A stretch of 35,400 bases of DNA from an uncultured Faecalicoccus sp. (GTDB taxonomy: Bacteria > Bacillota_I > Bacilli_A > Erysipelotrichales > Erysipelotrichaceae): assembly GCF_944327125.1 (NCBI RefSeq), contig NZ_CALVGO010000011.1:1-35400 (forward strand), written 5' to 3'. How positions within the stretch are numbered: position 1 is the first letter of the stretch; each line of letters opens with the position of its first letter. This document shows, one piece after another, positions 17,595 to 27,743 of this stretch. Under the pieces are notes generated by a model. The model made no database searches. It was not told where the DNA came from and was given only the letters and a program-made list of their open reading frames with translations. The position numbers were made by a program, and so were the translations under genes.

Positions 17595-18775
17595 GCGCTC
17601 TCCTCCTTCTTTTCCAGGGAGCTTAACTGCTCTACCAGCTGTCTGGCAGCTCGGGCCGAACGGCCGGCTTTACGTAAGGCAAACTGCTCGGCCTTTAAGG
17701 CTAATGTTTCTTTATCCATATGCAGTCCATACTGAGAAGCCAGACCATATACAATTTCCAGATACAGATCTTTTTTCGGTTTTTCAAAATAGATCTTTAA
17801 ACCAAATCTCTCAGACAAAGAGATCGTTTCCTGCATCGTATCGTTACGATGGATCTCGTCGCCCATGCGCGCCTGGAAGGTTTCTTTGACGATATGACGG
17901 CGATTGCTGGTGGCATAGATCACGGTGTTTTTTGACCGCGTGGATACACTGCCTTCCAATACCGCTTTCAAGGCACTGAAGTCATCGTCGTTATCCTGAA
18001 AGGACAGATCATCAATGAACAAGATAAACTTCAGCGGATTCATTGCCAGCTGATCCAACAGTCTTGGCAACAGATGCAGTTCCTTTTTGCCCAGTTCAAT
18101 CAAGCGTAACCCTTGAGAAGCATACTCATTGGCAACAGCCTTGACTGTGGCACTTTTTCCTGTCCCGGCATCTCCATACAGAAGCACATTGCTGGCAAGG
18201 TGCCCCTGCAACAAGATCTCCGTATTGGCAATCAGCTGCTGCCGAGGCAATTCATACCCAATCAAATCGCTAAACCGGATAGGATCCGGATGCGCTACAG
18301 GCTTAAGCTGAATTCCCTCTTCCAACCCTTGCAGACGGAAAGTCGTAAACAAGGCATAATCTCCAAATCCAAACTGTTCGATATGTGACAACCTTTCAAA
18401 ATAGATGTCCTTGAAATCGATGTTTTCAATGGTCCACCCTGCCTTGAATCCCTTCATTTTAAAATCATCCGGCTGCATCACGGAAAGTTCCTGGAGAATC
18501 TCCAACTCATAACGAGCCGCCTGCATCATCGCTTCGGGAATCGGCTTGTTCTGCGATGCCAGCTTCACCAGGCAGTTTTCCAGTGATAAGGCCTGTTTCA
18601 ATAAATACTGTGTCCAGTTGTCTGTTTCTGTTTTGTAAAGGGAACTGACAAAATCCGAATAACTTTCCATATCTTCCTTTCGAAGAAGACGAAAGAAATT
18701 AAAAATAACTTTGTCTTTGGCAAGGTCTTTAAAAACCACAAACGAAAGGACATCCGAAAATACTTTTAGACTCAT
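17588..18775 (-). CDS. AAA-type ATPase of the DUF815 family, embedded in the ilv operon
   Basis: A 395-residue P-loop ATPase of unknown function. Residues 1-160 are a variable N-terminal domain. The Walker A motif [10 protein letters not shown] is at 201-210, Walker [11 protein letters not shown] at about 250-259, and a sensor-1-like [11 protein letters not shown] follows, then [12 protein letters not shown] and a C-terminal helical lid ([17 protein letters not shown]). The layout matches DUF815 ATPases. It overlaps ilvD upstream (ATGA, 4 bases) and ilvA downstream (7 bases), so it is translated within the ilv transcript. No DNA-, protease- or amino-acid-binding domain is evident. Its link to branched-chain synthesis is positional only. 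Confidence 0.86.
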   Translation of the reverse strand: MSLKVFSDVLSFVVFKDLAKDKVIFNFFRLLRKEDMESYSDFVSSLYKTETDNWTQYLLKQALSLENCLVKLASQNKPIPEAMMQAARYELEILQELSVMQPDDFKMKGFKAGWTIENIDFKDIYFERLSHIEQFGFGDYALFTTFRLQGLEEGIQLKPVAHPDPIRFSDLIGYELPRQQLIANTEILLQGHLASNVLLYGDAGTGKSATVKAVANEYASQGLRLIELGKKELHLLPRLLDQLAMNPLKFILFIDDLSFQDNDDDFSALKAVLEGSVSTRSKNTVIYATSNRRHIVKETFQARMGDEIHRNDTMQETISLSERFGLKIYFEKPKKDLYLEIVYGLASQYGLHMDKETLALKAEQFALRKAGRSARAARQLVEQLSSLEKKEESAC

Positions 18776-20433
18776 TTGTTGATAATGGCTCCTTTATCTG
18801 CACTGCTGACCAGACGGGCATAACGTTTCAAATAGCCTTTAATGTCTTTTTTGACCTTGATTGGCATCGTCTTTTTACGTTCTTCAATTTCTGCTTCATC
18901 GACTTTCAGTTCAATTTTATGATTCGGGATATCAATGGCAATTGTATCTCCATTCTTGACATAGGCAATCAGGCCCTTGGATACCGCTTCCGGAGAGACA
19001 TGTCCGATACAGGCTCCGCGAGTGGCCCCTGAAAACCGTCCGTCCGTGATCAAAGCGACTTCTTTATCCAGGCCCATACCGGCAATGGCACTGGTTGGCG
19101 ACAACATCTCCCGCATTCCCGGTCCTCCGGCAGGTCCTTCATAACGAATCACTACAACATCTCCGGCTTCCACTTCTTTATTGAAGATACCGGCTATGGC
19201 TTCTTCTTCGCTGTCATAGACTTTGGCCGGGCCTTCATGGACAAGCATTTCCGGTGCAACCGCGCTTTGTTTGACCACACAGCCATCCGGTGCCAAGTTT
19301 CCTCTGAGAACCGCAATGCCACCCGTATGGGAATACGGCTGATCGATTGGACGAATCACATTCGTGTTGCGATTTGGATGCCCTTTTAAATTTTCTTCCA
19401 TGGTTTTGCCTGTACATGTCATTACATCGGTATAGATCAAATCTTTTTTCTTCAATTCATTTAAGACTGCATAGACACCGCCGGCTTCATCCAGCTCCTC
19501 AATGTAAGTTGGACCGGCAGGCGCCAAATGGCAAAGATTCGGTGTTTTCGAACTGATTTCGTTAACGATATCCAAATCGATGGTAATTTTGCATTCATTG
19601 GCAATGGCCGGAAGATGAAGCATCGAATTGGTCGAACAACCTAAGGCCATATCAGCGCACAAGGCATTATGGAAGGCCTTTTCTGTCATGATATCCAAAG
19701 GACGAATGTTTTTCCTGTAAAGCTCCATCACCTGCATCCCGGCATGTTTTGCCAGTTCGATGCGCTTTGAGTATACCGCCGGAATCGTTCCGTTGCCCGG
19801 CAATCCCATTCCCAGAACTTCGGTCAGACAGTTATGAGAATTGGCCGTATACATCCCGGAACAGGATCCGCAGGTAGGACAAGTCTTTAATTCATACTCT
19901 TTTAATTTTTCTTTTGAGATCTTTCCCGCCTGATAGGCACCCACCGCTTCAAACATTGTGGACAATGACGTTTTGTGTCCATCGATATGTCCAGCCAGCA
20001 TCGGTCCCCCAGAGACAAAGATCGTAGGGACATTGATGCGAGCAGCCGCCATCAAAAGTCCAGGTACGTTTTTATCACAATTCGGGATCATGACCAGGGC
20101 ATCAAATGCATGCGCCAGAGCCATTGCTTCGGTGGAATCGGCGATCAGATCCCGGGTAACCAAAGAATACTTCATTCCCTGATGTCCCATGGCAATCCCA
20201 TCACAGACAGCGATAGCCGGAAATACGATTGGCGTCCCTCCGGCCATCGCCACGCCCATCTTGACAGCTTCGGTAATCTTATCCAGATTCATATGTCCGG
20301 GAACGATCTCATTGTATGAGCTGACGATTCCTACCAGAGGTTTGTCAATTTCTTCCTGTGTCAATCCCAAAGCGTGTAACAAAGAGCGCTGCGGGGCTTT
20401 GTCAAAGCCATCTTTCATTGCGTTACTTGACAT
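18772..20433 (-). CDS. ilvD: Dihydroxy-acid dehydratase
   Basis: An Fe-S enzyme that dehydrates dihydroxyisovalerate and dihydroxymethylvalerate to the 2-oxo acids of valine and isoleucine. 553 residues from the ATG at 20433, which has AAGGAG 7 bases upstream; seven more codons are open upstream without a binding site. Cluster cysteines are in [22 protein letters not shown] and in the [20 protein letters not shown] stretch. The C-terminal [19 protein letters not shown] motif is also present. It follows ilvC after a 73-base gap containing a terminator-like hairpin. Confidence 0.97.
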   Translation of the reverse strand: MSSNAMKDGFDKAPQRSLLHALGLTQEEIDKPLVGIVSSYNEIVPGHMNLDKITEAVKMGVAMAGGTPIVFPAIAVCDGIAMGHQGMKYSLVTRDLIADSTEAMALAHAFDALVMIPNCDKNVPGLLMAAARINVPTIFVSGGPMLAGHIDGHKTSLSTMFEAVGAYQAGKISKEKLKEYELKTCPTCGSCSGMYTANSHNCLTEVLGMGLPGNGTIPAVYSKRIELAKHAGMQVMELYRKNIRPLDIMTEKAFHNALCADMALGCSTNSMLHLPAIANECKITIDLDIVNEISSKTPNLCHLAPAGPTYIEELDEAGGVYAVLNELKKKDLIYTDVMTCTGKTMEENLKGHPNRNTNVIRPIDQPYSHTGGIAVLRGNLAPDGCVVKQSAVAPEMLVHEGPAKVYDSEEEAIAGIFNKEVEAGDVVVIRYEGPAGGPGMREMLSPTSAIAGMGLDKEVALITDGRFSGATRGACIGHVSPEAVSKGLIAYVKNGDTIAIDIPNHKIELKVDEAEIEERKKTMPIKVKKDIKGYLKRYARLVSSADKGAIINK

Positions 20434-20460
20434 AGTATTTCTCCTTTTTCGCATTATGAT

Positions 20461-20495
20461 TCTTAAAAAGATAAGACAATCCCGCAGGATTGTCT
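20461..20495 (-). terminator. Terminator-like hairpin between ilvC and ilvD
   Basis: On the minus strand AGACAATCC pairs perfectly with GGATTGTCT over a TGCG loop, followed by TATCTTTTT. The U tract is interrupted. It may be a partial terminator or an mRNA-stabilising hairpin that sets the ilvC:ilvD ratio; ilvD has no obvious promoter of its own in the remaining gap. Confidence 0.55.
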
Positions 20496-20506
20496 ATTCA
20501 GTGAAC

Positions 20507-22070
<1,564 letters not shown>

Positions 22071-22071
<1 letters not shown>

Positions 22072-23750
22072 TAGGCTCCCTCCATTTCCGTGATGATATC
22101 ATCAAATGAACCGCCTGGCGGAAGCATCGGCAATACCAGCTCATCCTTATCGATATGACAATCCACCAAGGCCGGACCTTCTTCTTTCATCGCCTGCTCA
22201 ATGACCGACGACAATTCATCAAAGGCTTCAATACGATAGCCTTTCATATGGAAAGCTTTTGCCAGTTGAACATAATCCGGATGACTTTCCAGGGTCGTTT
22301 GAGAATAATGTTTCTCAAAGAAAAGGTTCTGCCACTGACGAACCATACCCAAAACCCCATTGTTCATAATGATGATCACGACCGGGGCCTTCAATCGGGA
22401 AAGCGTCGCCAGTTCATTCAGATTCATTCCAAAGCTTCCATCTCCGGTGAACAATACCGTTTTCTGCCGGGTCGCAAGACTTGTTCCGATGGCGGCACCT
22501 AAGCCAAATCCCATGGTACCCAAACCGCCGCTGGTGATCAGTGTATGCGGATTCTGGAAACGGTAATACTGAGCCACCCACATTTGGTGCTGTCCCACAT
22601 CCGTAACGATTGGGGTCTGCGGCTGGGTATACTTCTGAACTTCCTGGATCAATGTATAAGGATTCAATGTATCCAGTGGCGTTGTTTTCTCAAATTGTTC
22701 TTTTTCTTCTTCTTTCAAGGTTTCCACTCGTTTTTTCCAGTCATCATGCTGACAAGGTTCCACCAGTTTCAACAACTCTGTCAAAGCTTCTTTGACATCA
22801 CCGCCGATTCCCAGATCAACTGCGACGTTTTTATCCACTTCGGCGCGATCAATATCGATATGAATAATTCGCGTGTGACGTCCATACTTATTGACATTTC
22901 CGGTGGCACGATCAGAAAAACGAGCTCCTATAACCAGAAGAAGATCGGCTTCGCTAAGCGCCTTGGAACTGGCATAATGTCCATGCATGCCCACCATTCC
23001 TAAAAAATGCGGATCGTCTTGTGGAACAACCGAAAGTCCCATCAATGTGCATCCAACCGGGGCATCGATCAGATTGGCCAGTTGAACGATCTCTTCCGAA
23101 GCCTGGGCGCGTATAGCCCCGCCTCCTACATAGATAAAAGGCTTATGGCACTCTTTGATCATTCGTGCCGTTTTTTCCAGTTTATATTCCTTCGGTTTGC
23201 GTTGTTCTTCCTTAGGTACGACCGGCATCGGTGTATAATCGTATTTCCCGGTCTGTATATCTTTAGGAATATCGACCAAAACGGGCCCAGGTCTTCCGGA
23301 TTTCGCAATTTGGAAAGCTCTGCGTATCGTATCGGCCAGATCTTCAATATTTTTCACGAAAAAATTATGTTTTGTGATGGGAATCGTGATCCCGGTAATG
23401 TCCACTTCCTGAAAACTGTCGCGTCCAATCAGTGAATTGGGAACGTTTCCTGTAATCGCGACAACGGGAACGGAATCCAAATATGCGGTTGCGATCCCTG
23501 TCACCAGATTAGTGGCCCCCGGTCCGCTGGTGGCCATCACAACGCCTACTTTTCCACTGCTTCTGGCATAGCCGTCTGCGGCATGGGCCGCACCTTGTTC
23601 ATGCGCTGTCAAAATATGGTGGATTCGGTCCTGAGCCTGATAAATCGCATCATACAAATCGATGACCTGACCGCCTGGATAACCAAAGACAAATTCGGTT
23701 CCTTGTTCGATCAAGGTCTCAATTGTGATCTGCGCACCTGTCATTTTCAT
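22071..23750 (-). CDS. ilvB: Acetolactate synthase large (catalytic) subunit
   Basis: A thiamine-diphosphate and FAD-dependent enzyme making 2-acetolactate from pyruvate, or 2-aceto-2-hydroxybutyrate from pyruvate and 2-oxobutanoate. 559 residues. The catalytic Glu51 is in LTAHEQGAAHAADGYA, after VFGYPGGQVIDLYDA. The ThDP-binding motif GDGSFGMNLNELATL and its NN end lie near residues 435-465. First gene of the ilvBNCD-ATPase-ilvA-ridA operon; AGGTGAG sits 5 bases before the ATG. The predicted leader is about 26 bases, so no T-box is present here, unlike the leu operon. Confidence 0.97.
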
Positions 23751-23783
23751 TGTCTCACCTGATTTCTACTAATATTGAAACTA

Positions 23784-23812
23784 ATTATATCAAAAAACAC
23801 TCATTTTTGAAA
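23784..23812 (-). promoter_or_regulatory. ilv operon promoter (extended -10)
   Basis: TGATATAAT on the minus strand combines a perfect -10 (23784-23789) with a TGn extension. The -35 region 17 bp upstream (TTTCAA, 23807-23812) is weak. Predicted start near 23777. Confidence 0.65.
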
Positions 23813-23822
23813 ATTATTTTCA
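23808..23822. promoter_or_regulatory. TGAAAATTATTTTCA palindrome between ilvB and yaaA
   Basis: A perfect 7-bp inverted repeat with a one-base centre that overlaps the ilvB -35 region and lies between the two divergent promoters. Its TGAAAA/TTTTCA halves match those upstream of the leu promoter, with a three-base instead of zero- or one-base centre. A CodY-like or other nitrogen/branched-chain regulator site is possible. Confidence 0.45.
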
Positions 23823-23846
23823 CTTTTTTTCAGACATTTTCATTGG

Positions 23847-23852
23847 TAAAAT
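23847..23852 (+). promoter_or_regulatory. -10 box of yaaA, implying a leaderless or nearly leaderless mRNA
   Basis: TAAAAT on the plus strand; the base seven positions past it is 23859, the A of the yaaA ATG. The -35 region is only a T tract (about 23824-23829). No Shine-Dalgarno sequence lies at a usable distance before the ATG. Confidence 0.45.
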
Positions 23853-23858
23853 AAGAGC

Positions 23859-24584
23859 ATGAAGATCTTGATCAGTCCCGCTAAACAAATGAAACATTCC
23901 GACATCGATTTTTTCGAAGGAACGCAGCCCCTTTTTTTAGAGGAAGCCCACTTTTTAGTGCAGGAATTAAGATCCAAATCTTTGGATGCATTCCAAAGCA
24001 TCATGCATTGTTCCACAGCGATAGCTCAAAAAGCGTACCATCTCTATCAGACTTTTGAACAACAGGAACGATCGCTTGCCCTTTTCAGTTACAAAGGGAT
24101 CCAGTATCAATACATGGCACCCGATGTGCTGGAAGATTTGGCGCTGGCTTACCTTCAGGAGCATCTGATGATTCTTTCTGGACTTTACGGTCTTCTTCGC
24201 CCTTTTGACTGGATTGCCCCCTATCGCCTGGAGATGCAGGCCCGGCTTCCTTATTCTCTTTATGATTTCTGGCAAAACAAACTGGCCGATTCCATTCACG
24301 AGGATCTTATTCTCAACCTTGCCAGTGAAGAATACGCCAAAGCGATTCGTCCGTATAAAAAAATGATCGACGTTCGCTTCTTTGAAGAAACCGGATCCAA
24401 ACGAATCGAAAAAGGCGTGTATGTCAAAATGGCACGCGGGCAGATGGTCCGCTACCTGGCCCAAAATCAAATCAATGATCTTTCTGGAGTCCGATCCTTT
24501 CATGAAGCCGGTTATTGTTTTCAAAAGGATCTCAGCAGCGAATCAGAAATCGTGTTCACAAGAAAAACGGATGTCTCCCACTGA
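23859..24584 (+). CDS. yaaA: YaaA family peroxide-stress protein (DUF328)
   Basis: A 241-residue YaaA protein. The Escherichia coli member lowers intracellular free iron during peroxide stress and has a DNA-binding fold. Family hallmarks are MKILISPAKQM at the start, FSYKGIQYQYM, LSGLYGLLRPFDWIAPYRLEM around residues 107-127, FWQNKL, and the C-terminal VYVKMARGQMVRYL. It diverges from ilvB across 108 bases. A protective role toward the Fe-S dehydratases IlvD and LeuC nearby would fit, but is an inference from position. Confidence 0.93.
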   Translation: MKILISPAKQMKHSDIDFFEGTQPLFLEEAHFLVQELRSKSLDAFQSIMHCSTAIAQKAYHLYQTFEQQERSLALFSYKGIQYQYMAPDVLEDLALAYLQEHLMILSGLYGLLRPFDWIAPYRLEMQARLPYSLYDFWQNKLADSIHEDLILNLASEEYAKAIRPYKKMIDVRFFEETGSKRIEKGVYVKMARGQMVRYLAQNQINDLSGVRSFHEAGYCFQKDLSSESEIVFTRKTDVSH

Positions 24585-24599
24585 GAACATCCGTTCTTT
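24563..24599. terminator. Bidirectional terminator between yaaA and the oxidoreductase gene
   Basis: ACGGATGTCTC and GAGAACATCCGT (24567-24594) pair over a short loop, with T-rich tails on both sides. The hairpin includes the last codons and stop of yaaA. Confidence 0.8.
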
Positions 24600-25586
24600 C
24601 TATATTTGATGCAGTGACTTCTCCAATAAAGAAACCACCCGCAAAGTCTGCTGACACAGCGCCTGATACGTTTCTTCATCCTGATTTTCAATGACGGAAA
24701 GAAATGTTTCACACTCATAGGTCATATGCGGTTTTTGATCCACTCCGATATTCTGGCTGAGATCTGCATCTTTCTTTCCGATCATATCCCCTTTTGTCGG
24801 AAGATATTCCACATGGGCACAAACCCCACAGCTGGAACCATAGACACGGAGCGTTCCCTTGTCCCCCTGAACTATGGCATGGTTAGGAGAACTGCTGTCT
24901 TTGGCTCCTGTGCAAATCGCAAGCATACCCGGATATTCCATGATCACGACCCCGCTGGTATCGATTCCATTATATCCTTTGTTGGCGATATAACGGCTTG
25001 AGATTGGTTCTCCGAAAAGCCCTGTCACAAAATGGAGACAATACACATTGATATCCATCAGCGCCCCTCCGTTAAAGGCCGGATCAAAGACATTGGTCAC
25101 GATGTGTTCTTTATATTTTCCATAACGGGAAGAATACTGAGAAAAATTGCACTGTACCATCTTGATCTCCCCGATGTCCTTCAAATGTTCCTTGACGATC
25201 TTGAAGTTAGGAACATGAATCGTGGTAATGGCCTCGAAAATATAGACTCCCTTTTGACGGGCAAGCGCAAACAATTCGTTTGCCTGGTCCACGGATGGCG
25301 CAAACGGCTTTTCACAGATAACATGTTTACCCGCTTCCAGTGCTCTTTTGGACTGGGCATAATGAAGACTGTTGGGACTGGCTACATAGACTGTATCAAT
25401 GGATGGATCGGCAAGCATATCATCCATATCATCATACGCTTTCTTGACGGCATGTTTATGGGCGTATTCCACCGCTCTTTCCATTGTGCGCGAATACACG
25501 GCCTCCACTGAAATCCCATCCGTCAGTTTCATCGCTTCGATCATTCGGTCTACGATCATTCCCGAGCCAATGGTTCCTACTTTCAT
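24600..25586 (-). CDS. Gfo/Idh/MocA family NAD(P)-dependent oxidoreductase
   Basis: A 328-residue sugar- or cyclitol-type dehydrogenase of unknown substrate. The N-terminal Rossmann motif is KVGTIGSGMIVDRM, the family motif with the catalytic-region lysine is HVICEKPFAPS near residue 93, and the C-terminal alpha/beta domain contains GGALMDINVYCLHFV. The preferred ATG is 25586, with GGGGAG 5 bases upstream; the frame also offers ATG at 25589 and GTG at 25592. The start is adjacent to the histidine kinase stop at 25589, so it is the last gene of the long unit from the HAD gene. It may act on a cell-envelope or nutrient sugar. Confidence 0.86.
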   Translation of the reverse strand: MKVGTIGSGMIVDRMIEAMKLTDGISVEAVYSRTMERAVEYAHKHAVKKAYDDMDDMLADPSIDTVYVASPNSLHYAQSKRALEAGKHVICEKPFAPSVDQANELFALARQKGVYIFEAITTIHVPNFKIVKEHLKDIGEIKMVQCNFSQYSSRYGKYKEHIVTNVFDPAFNGGALMDINVYCLHFVTGLFGEPISSRYIANKGYNGIDTSGVVIMEYPGMLAICTGAKDSSSPNHAIVQGDKGTLRVYGSSCGVCAHVEYLPTKGDMIGKKDADLSQNIGVDQKPHMTYECETFLSVIENQDEETYQALCQQTLRVVSLLEKSLHQI

Positions 25587-25588
25587 CA

Positions 25589-27067
25589 TCACTCCCCCTG
25601 TTCCTTGATTTTTTCTTCTGTTGTTTCTTTTTTACCTTCGTGTTCTTTTTTCCATCCTTTTCGTTCAGGATTCTTTTTCTTTGGTTTCTCTACATTTCGA
25701 TAGATCTTAAAACATACACCATCTTCGGTATTATACCCTTTTACATGGTATTTATTGGCCTTTACGACCCTGGATACAATGGAAAGGCCTAAGCCGAAAC
25801 GTCCGCCTTCTCCTTTTTCATAAGGTTTAAAAAGCGTTTCGATCCGGTCTTCCGGCATTTTTGGACCATCGTTGGAAATCTCCAGATCATTTTCACGAAC
25901 CTTGATCTGAATATAACTTTTCGCATAGCGGAACGCATTTTCCATGATGTTCTCAATGCAGACACGCCACGATTCCAGTAAACCATCAAAGAAGACTTCT
26001 TCGACATCGGTAATGATGCGAATCTCTGGACGAATCACCACCGAGTTCAAAACGACTTCTTCGACTACATCCTTCATATTGGTGACCACACCTTCGGCAT
26101 CGCTGGTGATCAGATATTCGATCCGGTTCAAATACAACAGGTTGTGGACCTTGGCCTCCAACCGGTTGGCATTATCCAAAATCACATCCACGCTTTTTTC
26201 CAGTGTTCCGTAAGGATAGATTCCATCTTTGATGGATTCCGAATACGATTTGATCGTCGCAATCGGTGTTTTTAAATCATGAGAAATGTTATGGATCATT
26301 TCCTCTTTCACTTTTTCCTGTTTTTGAAGTTCATCCTTCATATTGACCAGTTCCATGGCCACCTCACCAATCTCGTCATTACGGTTTAGATGCAGTTCCA
26401 CTTCTTTTCCCTGTTTGACCTGGGCGATGTAGTTTTTGATCTGATTCAATGGATGGATGATAGAAAATACCCAGATCATCATCCCAATAATAAACACACA
26501 GAAAGCCAGGATCGTTCCATATACCGTAGAATCGACCAAAGTATTTCGAATGGACTGCGGATAGGAATCGTTCATAAAGCTGGCCAGTACGACCGTTCTT
26601 CCAGTAGAAGTCTGTACCTTTTTCATCAGATAATAATATTGTTCATTATGGCTGACAAGAGCGCCCTGTCCTTCTTTTTGATCACTGTCGCTTTCCAGAA
26701 GCGCATCCGCCTGGGTCGCAATAAAGCGAAGCAGACTTTCATCATTTTCTACCAGGTCATTGGGATTGATCACCGTCATATTGGTTTTTCCGGTGACCTT
26801 TGACTTGGACACAATACAATTGGTTTGTATATCATCCGCTCCCAGGATCTCGTAGATTTCATCCAGTCCTGGATAATTGGATTTCAAATACGCGATGATC
26901 GGCTGTTGGCGATTGGACATCGTCATATACATCTGATTGGCAATCGTATTATCGATATTGTTGCTGAGGAAGAAAAAGAAGAATGTCCCAAAAAAACCGA
27001 TAAACAGCAGAATCATAAAAAGAACCTGCTGTGTCAAAGACAATTTTTTAAAAAATCGTGAAATCAT
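25589..27067 (-). CDS. Sensor histidine kinase, CssS-like
   Basis: A 492-residue membrane kinase. TM1 spans about residues 14-34, an extracellular sensor about 35-179, TM2 180-203, and HAMP 204-252. The phosphoacceptor is His263 in HNISHDLKTPIA; the ATPase domain has the N box ENIMENAFRYA, and G boxes SNDGPKMP and GGRFGLGLSIV. The segment SIKDGIYPYG plus LLYLNRIEYL strongly recalls Bacillus CssS, the secretion-stress sensor, from memory. The last ~35 residues are an unusual Lys/Glu-rich charged tail (KKEHEGKKETTEEKIKEQGE). Paired with the regulator 3 bases upstream. Its stimulus is unproved. Confidence 0.92.
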   Translation of the reverse strand: MISRFFKKLSLTQQVLFMILLFIGFFGTFFFFFLSNNIDNTIANQMYMTMSNRQQPIIAYLKSNYPGLDEIYEILGADDIQTNCIVSKSKVTGKTNMTVINPNDLVENDESLLRFIATQADALLESDSDQKEGQGALVSHNEQYYYLMKKVQTSTGRTVVLASFMNDSYPQSIRNTLVDSTVYGTILAFCVFIIGMMIWVFSIIHPLNQIKNYIAQVKQGKEVELHLNRNDEIGEVAMELVNMKDELQKQEKVKEEMIHNISHDLKTPIATIKSYSESIKDGIYPYGTLEKSVDVILDNANRLEAKVHNLLYLNRIEYLITSDAEGVVTNMKDVVEEVVLNSVVIRPEIRIITDVEEVFFDGLLESWRVCIENIMENAFRYAKSYIQIKVRENDLEISNDGPKMPEDRIETLFKPYEKGEGGRFGLGLSIVSRVVKANKYHVKGYNTEDGVCFKIYRNVEKPKKKNPERKGWKKEHEGKKETTEEKIKEQGE

Positions 27068-27070
27068 ATT

Positions 27071-27730
27071 TTATCCTAATCGATATCCATATCCATAAAT
27101 GGTATGAATGTTCAAATTCGGAAGCTTTTTACGTAGACGTCGCAATGTATCATCCACGACACGGTCGCTTCCAAAATAGTTTTCATCCCACACATTCTCC
27201 AGGATCTTATCGCGGGAAAACGCAATCCCCTTGTTCTTGATGAACATCATCAAAAGATCAAATTCCTTTGTGGTCAATTCAATTTCCACATTATCGGCAT
27301 ATATTTTTCTTTGTTCTTCATCCAGATCATAACCATCGACCGAAATACGGTTGTTGTCGTCCTTATAAGCTCGTTTAATGATATTGTTTACACGCAAAAC
27401 CATTTCCTTCGGAGAGAAAGGTTTGGTGATGTAATCATCACAGCCTTTTTCCAATCCAATGATACGGTCAAATTCCTTATCACGGGCCGACATAAAGATC
27501 ACAGGGATCTCCGGCCCCTGAAGACGGATCTCTTCGATCAGATCAAATCCGGATTTATCATCCAGCATGATATCCAGGATCCATAGATGAACATCATCGT
27601 CCTGCACATGCGCACTGGCTTCTTCATACGTATAATAAGAACGAACCTCATATCCTTCTTTACGAAGATACTGTGCCACAAGATTGTTTAGATCTTTTTC
27701 ATCTTCAACCACACATATTACTCGTTTCAT
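27071..27730 (-). CDS. OmpR-family response regulator, CssR-like
   Basis: A 219-residue regulator. The receiver has acidic residues in VVEDEKDL, phosphoacceptor Asp53 in WILDIMLDD, a conserved Ser in FMSARD and Lys103 in YITKPFSP. The winged-helix DNA-binding domain (about 125-219) has LTTKEFDLLMMFIKNKG, DRVVDDTLRRLRKKLP and the terminal IYGYGYRLG. DVHLWILDIML and YFGSDRVVDD resemble Bacillus CssR closely, as remembered. It lies 13 bases after glmM and so is probably co-transcribed with cdaA-cdaR-glmM. Expected targets in the CssR model are HtrA-type proteases; none is in this window. Confidence 0.92.
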   Translation of the reverse strand: MKRVICVVEDEKDLNNLVAQYLRKEGYEVRSYYTYEEASAHVQDDDVHLWILDIMLDDKSGFDLIEEIRLQGPEIPVIFMSARDKEFDRIIGLEKGCDDYITKPFSPKEMVLRVNNIIKRAYKDDNNRISVDGYDLDEEQRKIYADNVEIELTTKEFDLLMMFIKNKGIAFSRDKILENVWDENYFGSDRVVDDTLRRLRKKLPNLNIHTIYGYGYRLG

Positions 27731-27743
27731 AGGCTCCCTCCTT

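Noticed and set aside
24600-25586. inositol dehydrogenase (IolG) or a named sugar dehydrogenase
   Set aside because: Only family-level motifs are visible and no sugar-pathway genes are adjacent, so no gene symbol is given.
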